Translations under genes and position numbers: made by a program
Shown here: positions 1-7,712 of the stretch, one piece after another
Layout of the letters: every line of letters starts with the position of its first letter
How positions within the stretch are numbered: the first letter of the stretch is position 1
Origin: Planctomycetota bacterium
GTDB lineage: Bacteria > Planctomycetota > UBA8742 > SKZP01 > JAIOTL01
Assembly: GCA_021106775.1 (NCBI GenBank)
Contig: JAIOTL010000154.1
Span: forward strand, 1-13,396
DNA: 13,396 nt
Direction of reading: 5' to 3'
The notes under the pieces: generated by a model
What the model was told of the DNA's origin: nothing
Databases searched by the model: none
The model's input: the letters and a program-made list of their open reading frames with translations, nothing else

Positions 1-2
1 CA

Positions 3-1574
3 TTTACGATTAAAAACATTGAAACATTCGACTCAATGCTCATAAAAAACTCGAAGACAAAAATACGGGTTGATATTGCTAATTTAGCCGGTGTTGAAAC
101 GCAGAGTGTGGTTGAGTAGTACGTTCAGACATCAGCAATTGACGAGAATGAAGTAACATATTCGGAAGATCCTGACCGGCAAACGCTGATTTTCAATCTC
201 AACGAATATGAGAAATCCGCATACTTTGAAATTGCTGCAACCGCCGAGGATGTAGTTTCTGGATACGCTCAGCTTATTATTCCCGACAAAAACATGCAAA
301 ACGATTTAACCCTTGATAACAGAAGGTATTTCGCTATTGAAATCCGCGATAAATTACCCGTTCTCGTCGTAAACGGTGAGCCGAGTAGCATCAGCTTTGA
401 CAATGAGGTTTTTTACCTTCTCGCAGCACTTCAACCTGGTGATGTTGATTCTTACTACGAACCCGTAGAAATCCTGCCTGTTGACCTAAATTTCAACAAC
501 CTTGCCGATTATCACGCGATTTTCCTTTGCAATGCTGAGTTACAAAACTTAGAAAATAGCGATTCGGATTACACGAACCTGCAAAGCTACGTTGATGAAG
601 GCGGCATACTCATAATATTCCCCGGCGATAGAATTGACGCAAAATCATACAATGAATTCTTCAAGCGAAATGTGCCTGAAACTTCAATACTACCTGCAGA
701 TTTCATCGCCATTAACAACCAGTATTCACAGGACGACAGCATAACGCTAAAAAGAATCCCTACGAATAAAAACCTGTTTAGAAACCTCGATGTGCTTGAT
801 GCGTCTATCATTACGTTCTCCAATTATTGGAAGCTTGATGTGCTGGAGCAGGATGTTGAAACCGAAAAAATCGCGGAATTCAGCAATAATGACGTTTTTC
901 TGGCTTCGAGAACAACGGGCATCGGCAAAGTTTACCTTTTCTCAGTGCCTGCTGACCGCGAATGGAGCAACCTCCCACCTCGCAAGCTTTTTCCGATTCT
1001 GATTCACCGAATTCTCGACGTGAAAGATGCAGAATCCAACAACATCTCGCCACTTGAATCTTTCGAGCACAAACTCTCGCAAAAACTCGGAAAATCTCAG
1101 GTGCTGGTGATTGTGCCTATAAATTCTGAGAACATTGATTCAATTGCCCAAGACAGAAAAATTTACGCTGCGACCGCTGGTGGTGAGAAAAATATCATAA
1201 AATTCCCTGTTCAGGAAAACGATAATAAAGCAAATTCCACGAACACTCCCGGTGTTTATTTCTATAAAATCAATCCGGGTGATTCAGCATCAGAATTCTC
1301 GGCGTTTTGTGTGAATCCCGATTCTGTCGAAGCTGACGCGCAAATCCTTCAGCCAAATGTTCTCATGCAGGAATTCCCAGGCGCGCAGATTATCGCCAAC
1401 AATACCGATATTGTTGAATTTATTCGCAAAAAGCGCGAAGGTTCCTCAATCTGGCTTGTGTTTGCGATGCTTTGTCTGATGGTGTTTATCAGCGAAAGCC
1501 TTCTTGCCAATCACAAATTACCGGGATTGAAAGAAAAAACGCAATCGTCAATGTTATCGAAAGAAAAAGTATGA
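3..1574 (+). CDS. BatA-like membrane protein with amidotransferase-like domain, 5' truncated, internal UAG
   Basis: The 5' end lies outside the window. The frame reads from base 3, meets TAG at 117-119 and then continues without interruption to TGA at 1572-1574. The first downstream ATG is at 294, but the codons from 120 to 293 still look like the same protein: a beta-rich region leading into a 'D-x-x-x-DNRRYFAIE' motif near 300-345. This pattern is typical of the region after the BatA/von Willebrand part of bacterial aerotolerance-type membrane proteins. A Rossmann-like, class I glutamine amidotransferase-like region follows (PVLVVNGEPSS near 355, 'EGGILIIFPGD' near 600, 'GKVYLFSVPADREWSNLP' near 920). 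The C-terminus is one hydrophobic segment (about 1450-1510) ending in the family-like 'SESLLANHKLPG'. The usual nucleophile Cys-His pair of true amidotransferases is not evident. The role is probably in cell-envelope homeostasis; the exact substrate is unknown. The gene overlaps comF by four bases. The family is fairly secure; the integrity of the gene is not. Confidence 0.72.
117..119 (+). other. In-frame TAG inside the BatA-like gene
   Basis: The frame upstream (38 codons, ending ...TQSVVE) and downstream (YVQTSAIDENE...) is continuous across this TAG, with no shift of frame needed. The surrounding strand has an alternating hydrophobic pattern (V-E-stop-Y-V), so a hydrophobic residue such as Leu (TTG to TAG) would fit at least as well as Gln (CAG to TAG). 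It may be a nonsense mutation, a base error, or a read-through codon. Confidence 0.85.
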
Positions 1575-2311
1575 AATTTATCGAAAAATACGTTTCTGGC
1601 TTGGTTTCTATTCTTTACCCGAAACATTGTGTAATTTGCGGTCAGTACCTGGAACACCTGGAACACAGCGATTTTGACCTTTGCAGAGAATGCTGGGAAG
1701 CTTTACCGACAATCGGCAGTTCTTTCTGCGCGAAATGCGGCGCATACCTCGGTCCATACACAAAACCCGCAAAAAACTGTTCCCGATGCAAAGGTGAACT
1801 CGCAAATATCGAAAAGGTTGTTGCATTATTCCGGTACAAAGATTCAGCAAAGGATTTGATTCATAAACTAAAATTTGATAGACAACGCCACGTCGCATAC
1901 AGCCTGGCAAACATGCTCGCGTCCCATCTAACAACTGATGAATTAATAAGTAAAATCGACTATATTATACCCGTTCCACTGCATTGGAAACGTGAAATGC
2001 ACAGAACATTCAATCAATCGGAGATAATCTGCTCAACGCTTGCAAAAAAGCTCAAGCTAAAATATCGCACGAACATTATCGTTCGTAAAAAAGCAACACG
2101 TGAACAATCCAAGCTCACACGTCTGGAGCGTAAGAAGAATCTGAAAGATGCGTTTGCACTTTCGTATGCTAAAAAACATAAAATAAGAAATAGTACAATT
2201 ATGCTGATTGACGACGTCATGACAACGGGCACAACTCTGTCTGAATGCGCGCAAGTCCTGAAAAAAGGCGGAGCAAAGAAGGTTTATGGCGCGGTTGTTT
2301 GCAGAGCTTAG
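1571..2311 (+). CDS. comF: ComF family phosphoribosyltransferase-like protein
   Basis: This is a 246-residue protein of usual ComF/ComFC length. An N-terminal zinc-finger region has four Cys pairs (C20/C23, C38/C41, C53/C56, C70/C73). A type I phosphoribosyltransferase fold follows, with 'PVPLHWKREMHRTFNQSE' (134-151), 'QSKLTRLERKKNLKDAF' (179-195) and the PRPP-binding loop LIDDVMTTGTT (212-222). ComF proteins are needed for DNA uptake during natural transformation in several bacteria, and are also widespread in non-competent species; their enzymatic reaction is unsettled. The ATG at 1571 is chosen because it overlaps the upstream TGA as ATGA and gives a protein starting just before the first Cys pair. 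The upstream Shine-Dalgarno is weak, so translational coupling is likely. The stop is TAG; reading through it would add 23 residues (one for the TAG codon, then 22) up to a TAA, across a hairpin, which looks like untranslated sequence. No other competence gene is in the window. Confidence 0.9.
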   Translation: MKFIEKYVSGLVSILYPKHCVICGQYLEHLEHSDFDLCRECWEALPTIGSSFCAKCGAYLGPYTKPAKNCSRCKGELANIEKVVALFRYKDSAKDLIHKLKFDRQRHVAYSLANMLASHLTTDELISKIDYIIPVPLHWKREMHRTFNQSEIICSTLAKKLKLKYRTNIIVRKKATREQSKLTRLERKKNLKDAFALSYAKKHKIRNSTIMLIDDVMTTGTTLSECAQVLKKGGAKKVYGAVVCRA

Positions 2312-2334
2312 GTAATTCAACAATATAAAGGAAA

Positions 2335-2355
2335 ATCCCTGCGCGAAGCAGGGAT
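2335..2355 (+). terminator. Hairpin downstream of comF
   Basis: There is a perfect 8-bp stem, ATCCCTGC with GCAGGGAT, and a 5-base loop GCGAA, 24 bases after the comF stop. There is no following U tract on either strand, so this is at best an imperfect intrinsic terminator between the convergent comF and atpB. The stem and loop resemble the repeat hairpins at 7365, 7675 and 9294, and it may be a decayed member of that family. Confidence 0.45.
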
Positions 2356-2445
2356 CAACCACGTGTATATGTACGCAAATTAATGCGGCTAGTAGGCAAT
2401 ATTAATGATTTGTGTAACCTATTCTTTTCATGTAATCATAATAAC

Positions 2446-2471
2446 AAATGCTTCAACTTATGCAAGCACTT
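2446..2471 (-). terminator. Weak hairpin after atpB
   Basis: On the - strand, AAGTGCTT pairs with AAGCATTT (8 bp, one G-U) around a 10-base loop, beginning 8 bases after the atpB TAA. It is followed only by a short T-rich stretch (GTTATTATG). The rest of the 167-base gap between the two convergent stops holds no gene that I can see. Confidence 0.3.
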
Positions 2472-2478
2472 TTTTGAA

Positions 2479-3438
2479 TTAATGTTCGGGATTTATTGCC
2501 ATGCCGACGAAAATCGCGGTCAACAACGTGAAAACATACGCCTGAACGAGTGAAACTATGACCTCGAAAACCATAAGAGCAACTGCACCCAGAACCGACG
2601 CAATCATAACCGGTACACCAAGCGTCATACCAGCGGGAACTCCGGTTTCGACACCATAAAACGGATTAAACAGGTTCATGCCCACAGCGAATGTTAAAAG
2701 TACAAACAAAACTACGTGTCCGCCTGTCATATTTGCCAGAAGTCGAATCGCCAACGCGAAAGGTTTCGCAACCAGTCCGATTATCTCAATGAGAAAAACC
2801 AGAGGTTTCACGAATATGCTAATATCGTGTGGCACGAGTGCTTTCCAGTATCCCAACGCACCAAGCTGCCACATTCCTGCGCCGATAATCGTAATTAACG
2901 AAATCCCGGCAAGTGTCGCAGTTACGCTTATCTGCCCTGTCGGCGTTATGCTCAGCGGTGTTAAACCGATTAAATTGCAGAAAAGTATAAAGAAAAATAG
3001 GCTCCAGAAAAACGGTAAGAATTTGTCCCCAAGCTTGTCAGATTTCAGATTCGGCACAACGATATCATTGCGAATAAAAAGCAGAATCGGCTCGAACACA
3101 GCTTGAATCCTGCCTTTGCCTGGTTGAAAAAACAAATTCATCAGCCAATCCACCATAAAGACAGGCCATAACGGAATTGCAATTAACCATAGCATGCTTC
3201 TCGGCTTTTTCGGAGTCGAAACGTTCGGGATTTCCTCGAAAGTTACCGCAATGTGCCGAAACACGAAAAAAGCGAGAGCAAGTGCCAGCACCATGTAAAT
3301 CACAGGCTTAGAAAACCCAAGCCCGCCTGAAGTCCAATCCATCCAAAGCCAATCAGGCAGTTTTATACCTAGAAATGTGCTTTTCTCGAGAAGATGATTA
3401 ATTGGGTTCCCTGATGCCAGAATTGAGAAATTTATCAC
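2479..3438 (-). CDS. atpB: F-type ATP synthase subunit a (FO proton channel)
   Basis: Subunit a forms the two ion half-channels next to the c-ring in the cytoplasmic membrane. Numbered from the longer possible start at 3471 (330 codons), the family hallmarks are 'NLIGLTPLSITPTGQISVT' (166-184), 'AKPFALAIRLLANMTGGH' (235-252) with the essential Arg at 243, and 'FEVIVSLVQAYVFTLLTAIF' (302-321) with the conserved Gln at 310; the protein ends '...MAINPEH'. At least five membrane segments are visible. Start: a GTG at 3469-3471 has no Shine-Dalgarno and sits inside an inverted repeat. A GTG at 3436-3438 (codon 12) is preceded by GAGGA four bases upstream and is preferred, giving 319 residues. Oddly, atpE does not follow; comF converges instead, and the 1240-residue gene lies 70 bases upstream on the same strand. 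The identity is secure; the start is uncertain. Confidence 0.95.
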   Translation of the reverse strand: MINFSILASGNPINHLLEKSTFLGIKLPDWLWMDWTSGGLGFSKPVIYMVLALALAFFVFRHIAVTFEEIPNVSTPKKPRSMLWLIAIPLWPVFMVDWLMNLFFQPGKGRIQAVFEPILLFIRNDIVVPNLKSDKLGDKFLPFFWSLFFFILFCNLIGLTPLSITPTGQISVTATLAGISLITIIGAGMWQLGALGYWKALVPHDISIFVKPLVFLIEIIGLVAKPFALAIRLLANMTGGHVVLFVLLTFAVGMNLFNPFYGVETGVPAGMTLGVPVMIASVLGAVALMVFEVIVSLVQAYVFTLLTAIFVGMAINPEH

Positions 3439-3459
3439 ATATTCCTCACAATTTAAAAT

Positions 3460-3493
3460 CGATCCTGCCACAATAATTCACATGACAGGATCG
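3460..3493 (-). repeat. Inverted repeat between the 1240-residue gene and atpB
   Basis: The arms are CGATCCTG (3460-3467) and CAGGATCG (3486-3493), a perfect 8-bp stem with an 18-base loop, plus two inner pairs after a mismatch. It starts 15 bases beyond the upstream TAG stop. It overlaps the upstream GTG candidate of atpB, and on the - strand it is followed by ATTTTAAATT. It could act as a weak or attenuating terminator, a translational control element, or an RNA-processing site. Its position argues that translation of atpB begins downstream at 3438. Confidence 0.5.
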
Positions 3494-3508
3494 GTATAAT
3501 TATTAGTT

Positions 3509-6500
3509 CTAATCCTCGTATAATTCCATACCAAGTGATGTTCCACTCAACAGGAATTTCTCCTTAACGTTGTCTTCACCAACTTTTGCGCGATACCAGA
3601 ACCTGCGTTCAAAATGCATCCTGTCATTTTCAGTGAAGAACTGATCGCCAGGTCTCGTGAATCTCAGCATCATTACCCATTCTTCATGCAGAATGTGCGG
3701 TAAATACTGCTTTTTCGTTTTTTCAGTACCGGGCTTAACTCCAAGAACGTTGTAATCAACCGAATCAAAGCCTCTTCTACGAAGTGGTCCCTTCAATCCG
3801 CTGACAAACACATTCATAAAGTCCCAATCCCTGTCAATGTTCTCAAAGATCGCAACGCCGTGAACAACGCCCGGCAAAAGTTCTTTGTGGACGCGAATCT
3901 TCACTGTCCGGTAATCTTCGCGTATAATCTCACCCCAAAGAATCGCATTTTCCTCTTTGCCAATGGGATGCCGTTTAAGAACAATTTTGTCCCAATTCCT
4001 GGTTTGAAGTACGAATTTATCAACTTCTTCCTCTTCAGCAAAGTTCTCGTCTTTGAGTTTGCGTGAGATGTACTCAATGTTTGTACGGTCAAGAATAACT
4101 TCAGGATACTCCATCTCGCCCGTATCAGTATTCTCCGCAGCCTTATAATAAACATCAACCTTAGCGGCATTTACCGTTGGCTTGTCATATATTTTATAAA
4201 GTCCAATCATCTTATCAGAGTGTTCAGTAACAACTTCGTCTTCTGATGTTTTGTACTTCATATCAGCAATTGTCGGCAGTTCCGAAGGATTGTTCTCGCC
4301 TTTTTCATATGCTTCCCAGTATGCGTCAACATAATCCTGTACAAACGCCTTAAAATCAACTTCTGCATTGCTCTTTGCATATGCATTTGCATTAACGTCT
4401 TCTTCCGAATATCTCATGTATTCGTGTGCATAAGTGTAATTGGGAACGGGCTGATATGCTTTTACCCAGATAACCGGTCCGTTAAGGAAATCATTGCCGA
4501 ACAATCTCTTGAACTTCTCAGGCTCATTTGCGGTTTTCGGGAAAATATTCACTCGCTGTGGTATTCTTTGTTTTCTTGACACCTCAATGTAATCCATCGA
4601 TATGCCAAGATTATCCATCTCAGGAACAAGCTTGAGTACGCTCTGTGTAACTTTTTCCTCGTCTGAAACACCAGCAAGAGTGCTTTTGAGCATATCGTTG
4701 AATCTTACCTTGCCATCAGCATCGAGTTCTTCGTAAATCAATGTGTCATAATCACCGGAAGCGTCGCAGCTGAAACCCCAGCGCCAGAATCTACCGGCAA
4801 CTTCTTCAACCTTCTGTGAACCTTCGATAAATCTTCCGCGAGGTTTGATTTCGTTATTGCCGTCTGCATCAGGAACAAGGTAATATGCATATTCGCTTAA
4901 GGTCAATCGTGGAAGCCCTACGAGGAAGTCGTTCGGCTTCAGGAATTTGCGGTCAACATTGATACGACCGTCAACCATAAGTCTATGAACAAGTTTGATG
5001 TTTAATCTTGAGGCGAAAGCTTCCCATTCCATCGGTGTAACTCGGTCACCTGGTTTATAAACACGATAATCATTGTGTATTGACTTTCCCCAGAAATTCA
5101 CAAGTTTGACAGGTCTGCCGACTCCCTCAGGGTCACGACCCCATGTGCCGTCAAAATAAGGTTCCATACCGGCATCAACGTCAACAATACTGTCACCGTA
5201 TGCGTTTATTCTGCCGTCAGCACCATAGAAATTATGGTCTTTTCGCTTGTAACCCGTCGGTGAATCATCGTCTGTATATTCCTCATAATCGAGGATTCTG
5301 CCGTTGATAAAGAGTTTATGGTCCTTCGGTACATCATTCTGGTTAATCTCGATGTATTTCTTCGGGTCCCAAACAGGTTTCAACGGAAGGCGATAATTTT
5401 TCAGAACTTTGTCGTTTGCAGCATATCTTCTTGGTGTTGCGGTTTTTACCCAGCATGTTGCCGGATGGTACATCGCCTGCCAAACATATCCGCTTGTTCT
5501 AATGCCAATTAACGGTGCGTTCTGTCCAATGGCTTCGCTGAAATAAATTCGTGAAGGGTCAATTAGCAAATCCTTAATTGTCCACTGAAGAAATTCCGGT
5601 AGTCTTGGAAATAGGTTTGTGAGTTCTGTTAAGAAGGTCCGCATCGCGTTAATATTTTCTTCGCTGTTAAAGCTCTTGGAGTTTGGCGAAAGAATTTGTT
5701 TATGAAGCGATGTAATGCGCTCGAACTCAGCGGGAATCGCGCTCAGAAGCTTATCTCTAAGGTTTGATGTATTAATAATGTTGCTGTAATGCTGAATAAT
5801 TCCACCAAGATAAATAACGCTTGTAGCGATGAGTTTGTCACCGTTTGCGGTTTCCGGCAGAGTGTATTTTTCAGCATCAGGTGCCAAAACGACACCAATT
5901 TCACCAAGCGATTCCATATTCATCGCAGGTGTTTCTTTTTCTTTGACAACTTCATCAATTGGCAGAAGATGCGCCCCGTGCATGTATTTCCATACTGTAA
6001 AATCGGAGTTAAGCAAAATGCCGTTCTGATAATCGGGATGACCAGCAGGCATAATGTGTCCGTACTGATCGACGACATCACCCTTCATATATTTAGGACG
6101 ATTTTGCTCAAACGCGCGGAAAAGCGTCATTTTGAAGTGCAACTCAGGCATCGAACGTGAATATGCAGGCACTCTCATCGTTTTAGCTCCGAGTTCCGAA
6201 GCTTTAAATTCTGCCAACGTATCGAATTTCGTAACGACAGGTTCAGCATCAACATTGCCATCACCTGAAATGTATTTAACTTCGATGCTGGTGAAATTAT
6301 CTTCGTTGAATTTGCCTGAGTGTCCGTCTGTGTATTTCGGCATGATTACATAGCAGTCGTACCAGATTTCGCCGTCATTTTCAATCTTGTCGTAAATCGT
6401 GACTGCGGGATATTTATAGTCATCGATGACTCTAAGTTTTGTGCGCCAATTCAGCAAATTCGTAGGCACAAACGGGTTGAACCTGCGACCGAATTTATCC

Positions 6501-7231
6501 CAGTACCAATACGATTCTTTCTCGCAGATAAGGTCCATGAGAAATCTGTCGGGATAATTCAGGTAATTCAGAAGCTTTTCACGCTTGAAACTGCGCAGAT
6601 ATTCTTCCTCGTCCTTGGTATAACCCATAAGGTCGCGGATTTCCTTGCTGCCCAGGTATCGATTCAAAAGCTCTGTCCATTTTTCAGATGGAATCTGGTT
6701 CGGCGAGGATTGCAGGTCTTCAGGCGACGTCTGCATATTGAAATCTATCGTGCCGAAAACCGCTGCCTCATCGATATTCACAAGCTTATACGTCATATAC
6801 CAGTACGCTTTTGTCTCACCGTCAGGCTCAACCACAGTAATCTGCTGAGGTATCGAAAACTCGAACATAAGTCGATACTGGTCAACATTTACTATGAGAT
6901 TTCCGATACTGTCAGGCGAAATTACAACGTCGCCGGCAGCGTCGAGCGTATGGTAATCCATATTTACGGGCTTACCTTCCGCATCGAGGAACAGAATCGC
7001 CCGTCTGCTTTTTTTGCTTGTTCTCGTGTGATAAAACTGTCTCGGCAAGTATGATTCTGTGCCTTTTATGATAACCGGACCCTCAGCATCGACCTGCTCT
7101 CCGCAGATTCTTTCAAGCAATTCGTTGAGTGTGTACGGTTTTTCTTCTCTATACTGGGCATATATTGGTGCTGTGATTGCAATCAGAAAGAGCATAATCA
7201 GCGATATGCGCAACATGTATCTCGATTTCAT
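3509..7231 (-). CDS. Large secreted protein of unknown function, 1240 residues
   Basis: I do not recognise the family. The ATG at 7231 is preceded by a strong Shine-Dalgarno (AAAGGAGG, about 10 bases upstream). The N-terminus is a signal peptide: a basic start, a hydrophobic core (about 8-20) and a likely signal peptidase I site after 'APIYA' (residue 25). The mature part has no further membrane segment, is rich in Asp, Glu, Tyr and Trp, and has only five Cys (43, 236, 293, 593, 822). It carries several Asp/Gly turns that resemble Ca-binding or beta-turn motifs (EPDGET 135-140, GADGRIN 670-676, MVDGRIN 752-758, DADGNN 788-793, LDADGKV 836-842). Residues 130-153 ('WYMTYKLVN') look like one strand-rich domain. 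A helical stretch covers about 485-555. No catalytic signature is evident. A periplasmic or surface location is inferred. The TAG stop is followed by AAC TAA, so read-through would add only two residues. atpB lies downstream on the same strand. Confidence 0.85.
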   Translation of the reverse strand: MKSRYMLRISLIMLFLIAITAPIYAQYREEKPYTLNELLERICGEQVDAEGPVIIKGTESYLPRQFYHTRTSKKSRRAILFLDAEGKPVNMDYHTLDAAGDVVISPDSIGNLIVNVDQYRLMFEFSIPQQITVVEPDGETKAYWYMTYKLVNIDEAAVFGTIDFNMQTSPEDLQSSPNQIPSEKWTELLNRYLGSKEIRDLMGYTKDEEEYLRSFKREKLLNYLNYPDRFLMDLICEKESYWYWDKFGRRFNPFVPTNLLNWRTKLRVIDDYKYPAVTIYDKIENDGEIWYDCYVIMPKYTDGHSGKFNEDNFTSIEVKYISGDGNVDAEPVVTKFDTLAEFKASELGAKTMRVPAYSRSMPELHFKMTLFRAFEQNRPKYMKGDVVDQYGHIMPAGHPDYQNGILLNSDFTVWKYMHGAHLLPIDEVVKEKETPAMNMESLGEIGVVLAPDAEKYTLPETANGDKLIATSVIYLGGIIQHYSNIINTSNLRDKLLSAIPAEFERITSLHKQILSPNSKSFNSEENINAMRTFLTELTNLFPRLPEFLQWTIKDLLIDPSRIYFSEAIGQNAPLIGIRTSGYVWQAMYHPATCWVKTATPRRYAANDKVLKNYRLPLKPVWDPKKYIEINQNDVPKDHKLFINGRILDYEEYTDDDSPTGYKRKDHNFYGADGRINAYGDSIVDVDAGMEPYFDGTWGRDPEGVGRPVKLVNFWGKSIHNDYRVYKPGDRVTPMEWEAFASRLNIKLVHRLMVDGRINVDRKFLKPNDFLVGLPRLTLSEYAYYLVPDADGNNEIKPRGRFIEGSQKVEEVAGRFWRWGFSCDASGDYDTLIYEELDADGKVRFNDMLKSTLAGVSDEEKVTQSVLKLVPEMDNLGISMDYIEVSRKQRIPQRVNIFPKTANEPEKFKRLFGNDFLNGPVIWVKAYQPVPNYTYAHEYMRYSEEDVNANAYAKSNAEVDFKAFVQDYVDAYWEAYEKGENNPSELPTIADMKYKTSEDEVVTEHSDKMIGLYKIYDKPTVNAAKVDVYYKAAENTDTGEMEYPEVILDRTNIEYISRKLKDENFAEEEEVDKFVLQTRNWDKIVLKRHPIGKEENAILWGEIIREDYRTVKIRVHKELLPGVVHGVAIFENIDRDWDFMNVFVSGLKGPLRRRGFDSVDYNVLGVKPGTEKTKKQYLPHILHEEWVMMLRFTRPGDQFFTENDRMHFERRFWYRAKVGEDNVKEKFLLSGTSLGMELYED

Positions 7232-7290
7232 ACTAAGGAAACCTCCTTTGGGGCTTTATAAGGAAGGGGTGCTCTGATAATTTGAACGGT

Positions 7291-7318
7291 ATTGTAACTT
7301 CAAATATCAAGCATTCAA
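7291..7318 (-). promoter_or_regulatory. Candidate sigma70 promoter for the 1240-residue gene
   Basis: On the - strand, TTGAAT (7313-7318) and TACAAT (7291-7296) are separated by 16 bases. This places the likely start of transcription near 7284, about 50 bases before the ATG and its Shine-Dalgarno. The -10 matches the consensus at five of six bases; the -35 is weak. Confidence 0.4.
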
Positions 7319-7357
7319 TCACATTTCACCTTTTTTTTCGTTTTTTCCACAACATAC

Positions 7358-7387
7358 AAAAAATGTCATTCCTGCGAAAGCAGGAAT
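7358..7387 (-). terminator. Repeat-derived hairpin with T tract
   Basis: On the - strand, ATTCCTGC-TTTC-GCAGGAAT is followed, after GAC, by ATTTTTTG, giving an intrinsic-terminator layout. It would stop transcripts coming from the zinc-ribbon gene before the promoter of the 1240-residue gene. The hairpin is one copy of the dispersed palindromic repeat described at 7365. Confidence 0.5.
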
Positions 7388-7391
7388 CCAG
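7365..7391. repeat. Palindromic repeat copy 1
   Basis: The 27-base unit begins GTCATTCC and ends GGAATCCAG. Its core is a perfect 8-bp stem (7368-7375 with 7380-7387) and a GAAA loop read on the + strand. Two sister copies occur at 7675 and 9294. In all three the base differences within the stem are compensated on the other arm, which preserves pairing. Confidence 0.75.
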
Positions 7392-7674
7392 ACCATTGTT
7401 TTACTCATCTGTCATTTCAATAATTCTATAATCTCTTAGTGGAGAATTGCGGAAAACTATGGTTTTAAGCGAAAATTCTGCTGCACAATCATCACAACAT
7501 CTTAATATTGTTACAGTTATAACGTTTTCAGAAAAATGTAATATGAAAATAAATTTTCTATGTTTGGAATTTCCAACATTCCAATTCCCAAAACCGCCTG
7601 AACCTCGTTCATATAAGGATATGCTTCCTTGATATTATATTAAACCAGTGAGTCGAAAAAAAGTTATGGGTCTT
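7392..7674. other. Gene-free stretch between two repeat copies
   Basis: No convincing gene is present. A short + strand frame from TTG 7447 to 7632 lacks protein-like composition. The only structure noticed is a 7-bp inverted repeat, TTGGAAT (7564-7570) with ATTCCAA (7578-7584), and a run of seven A at 7656-7662 that is a T tract when read on the - strand. Together with 7232-7364, which holds the promoter, this fills the 481-base gap between the two - strand genes (about 480 bases). Confidence 0.5.
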
Positions 7675-7701
7675 GTCATTCCCGTGAAAACGGGAATCCA
7701 G
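7675..7701. repeat. Palindromic repeat copy 2
   Basis: This copy has the same layout as copy 1: GTCATTCCCGT, a GAAA loop, ACGGGAATCCAG, with a perfect 8-bp stem (7678-7685 with 7690-7697). It lies 11 bases after the zinc-ribbon gene's TAA. On the - strand, a run of seven T begins 12 bases past the repeat. It may therefore help end that transcript, although the gap is long for a classic intrinsic terminator. Confidence 0.75.
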
Positions 7702-7712
7702 CAAATCACACA

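Noticed and set aside
2312..2380. C-terminal extension of ComF by reading through its TAG to a TAA 66 bases later
   Set aside because: The protein already ends at the usual place, and the extension crosses a perfect hairpin with no protein-like conservation visible.
6320..7054. Long + strand open frame of 244 codons
   Set aside because: It lies wholly antisense to the 1240-residue gene, which has a signal peptide and a strong ribosome binding site. The antisense product has no domain logic.
7447..7632. Small + strand open frame (about 61 codons, TTG start) in the gap between the two - strand genes
   Set aside because: It has a rare start codon, low-complexity protein with no motif, and lies in a repeat-bearing gap; it reads like chance.
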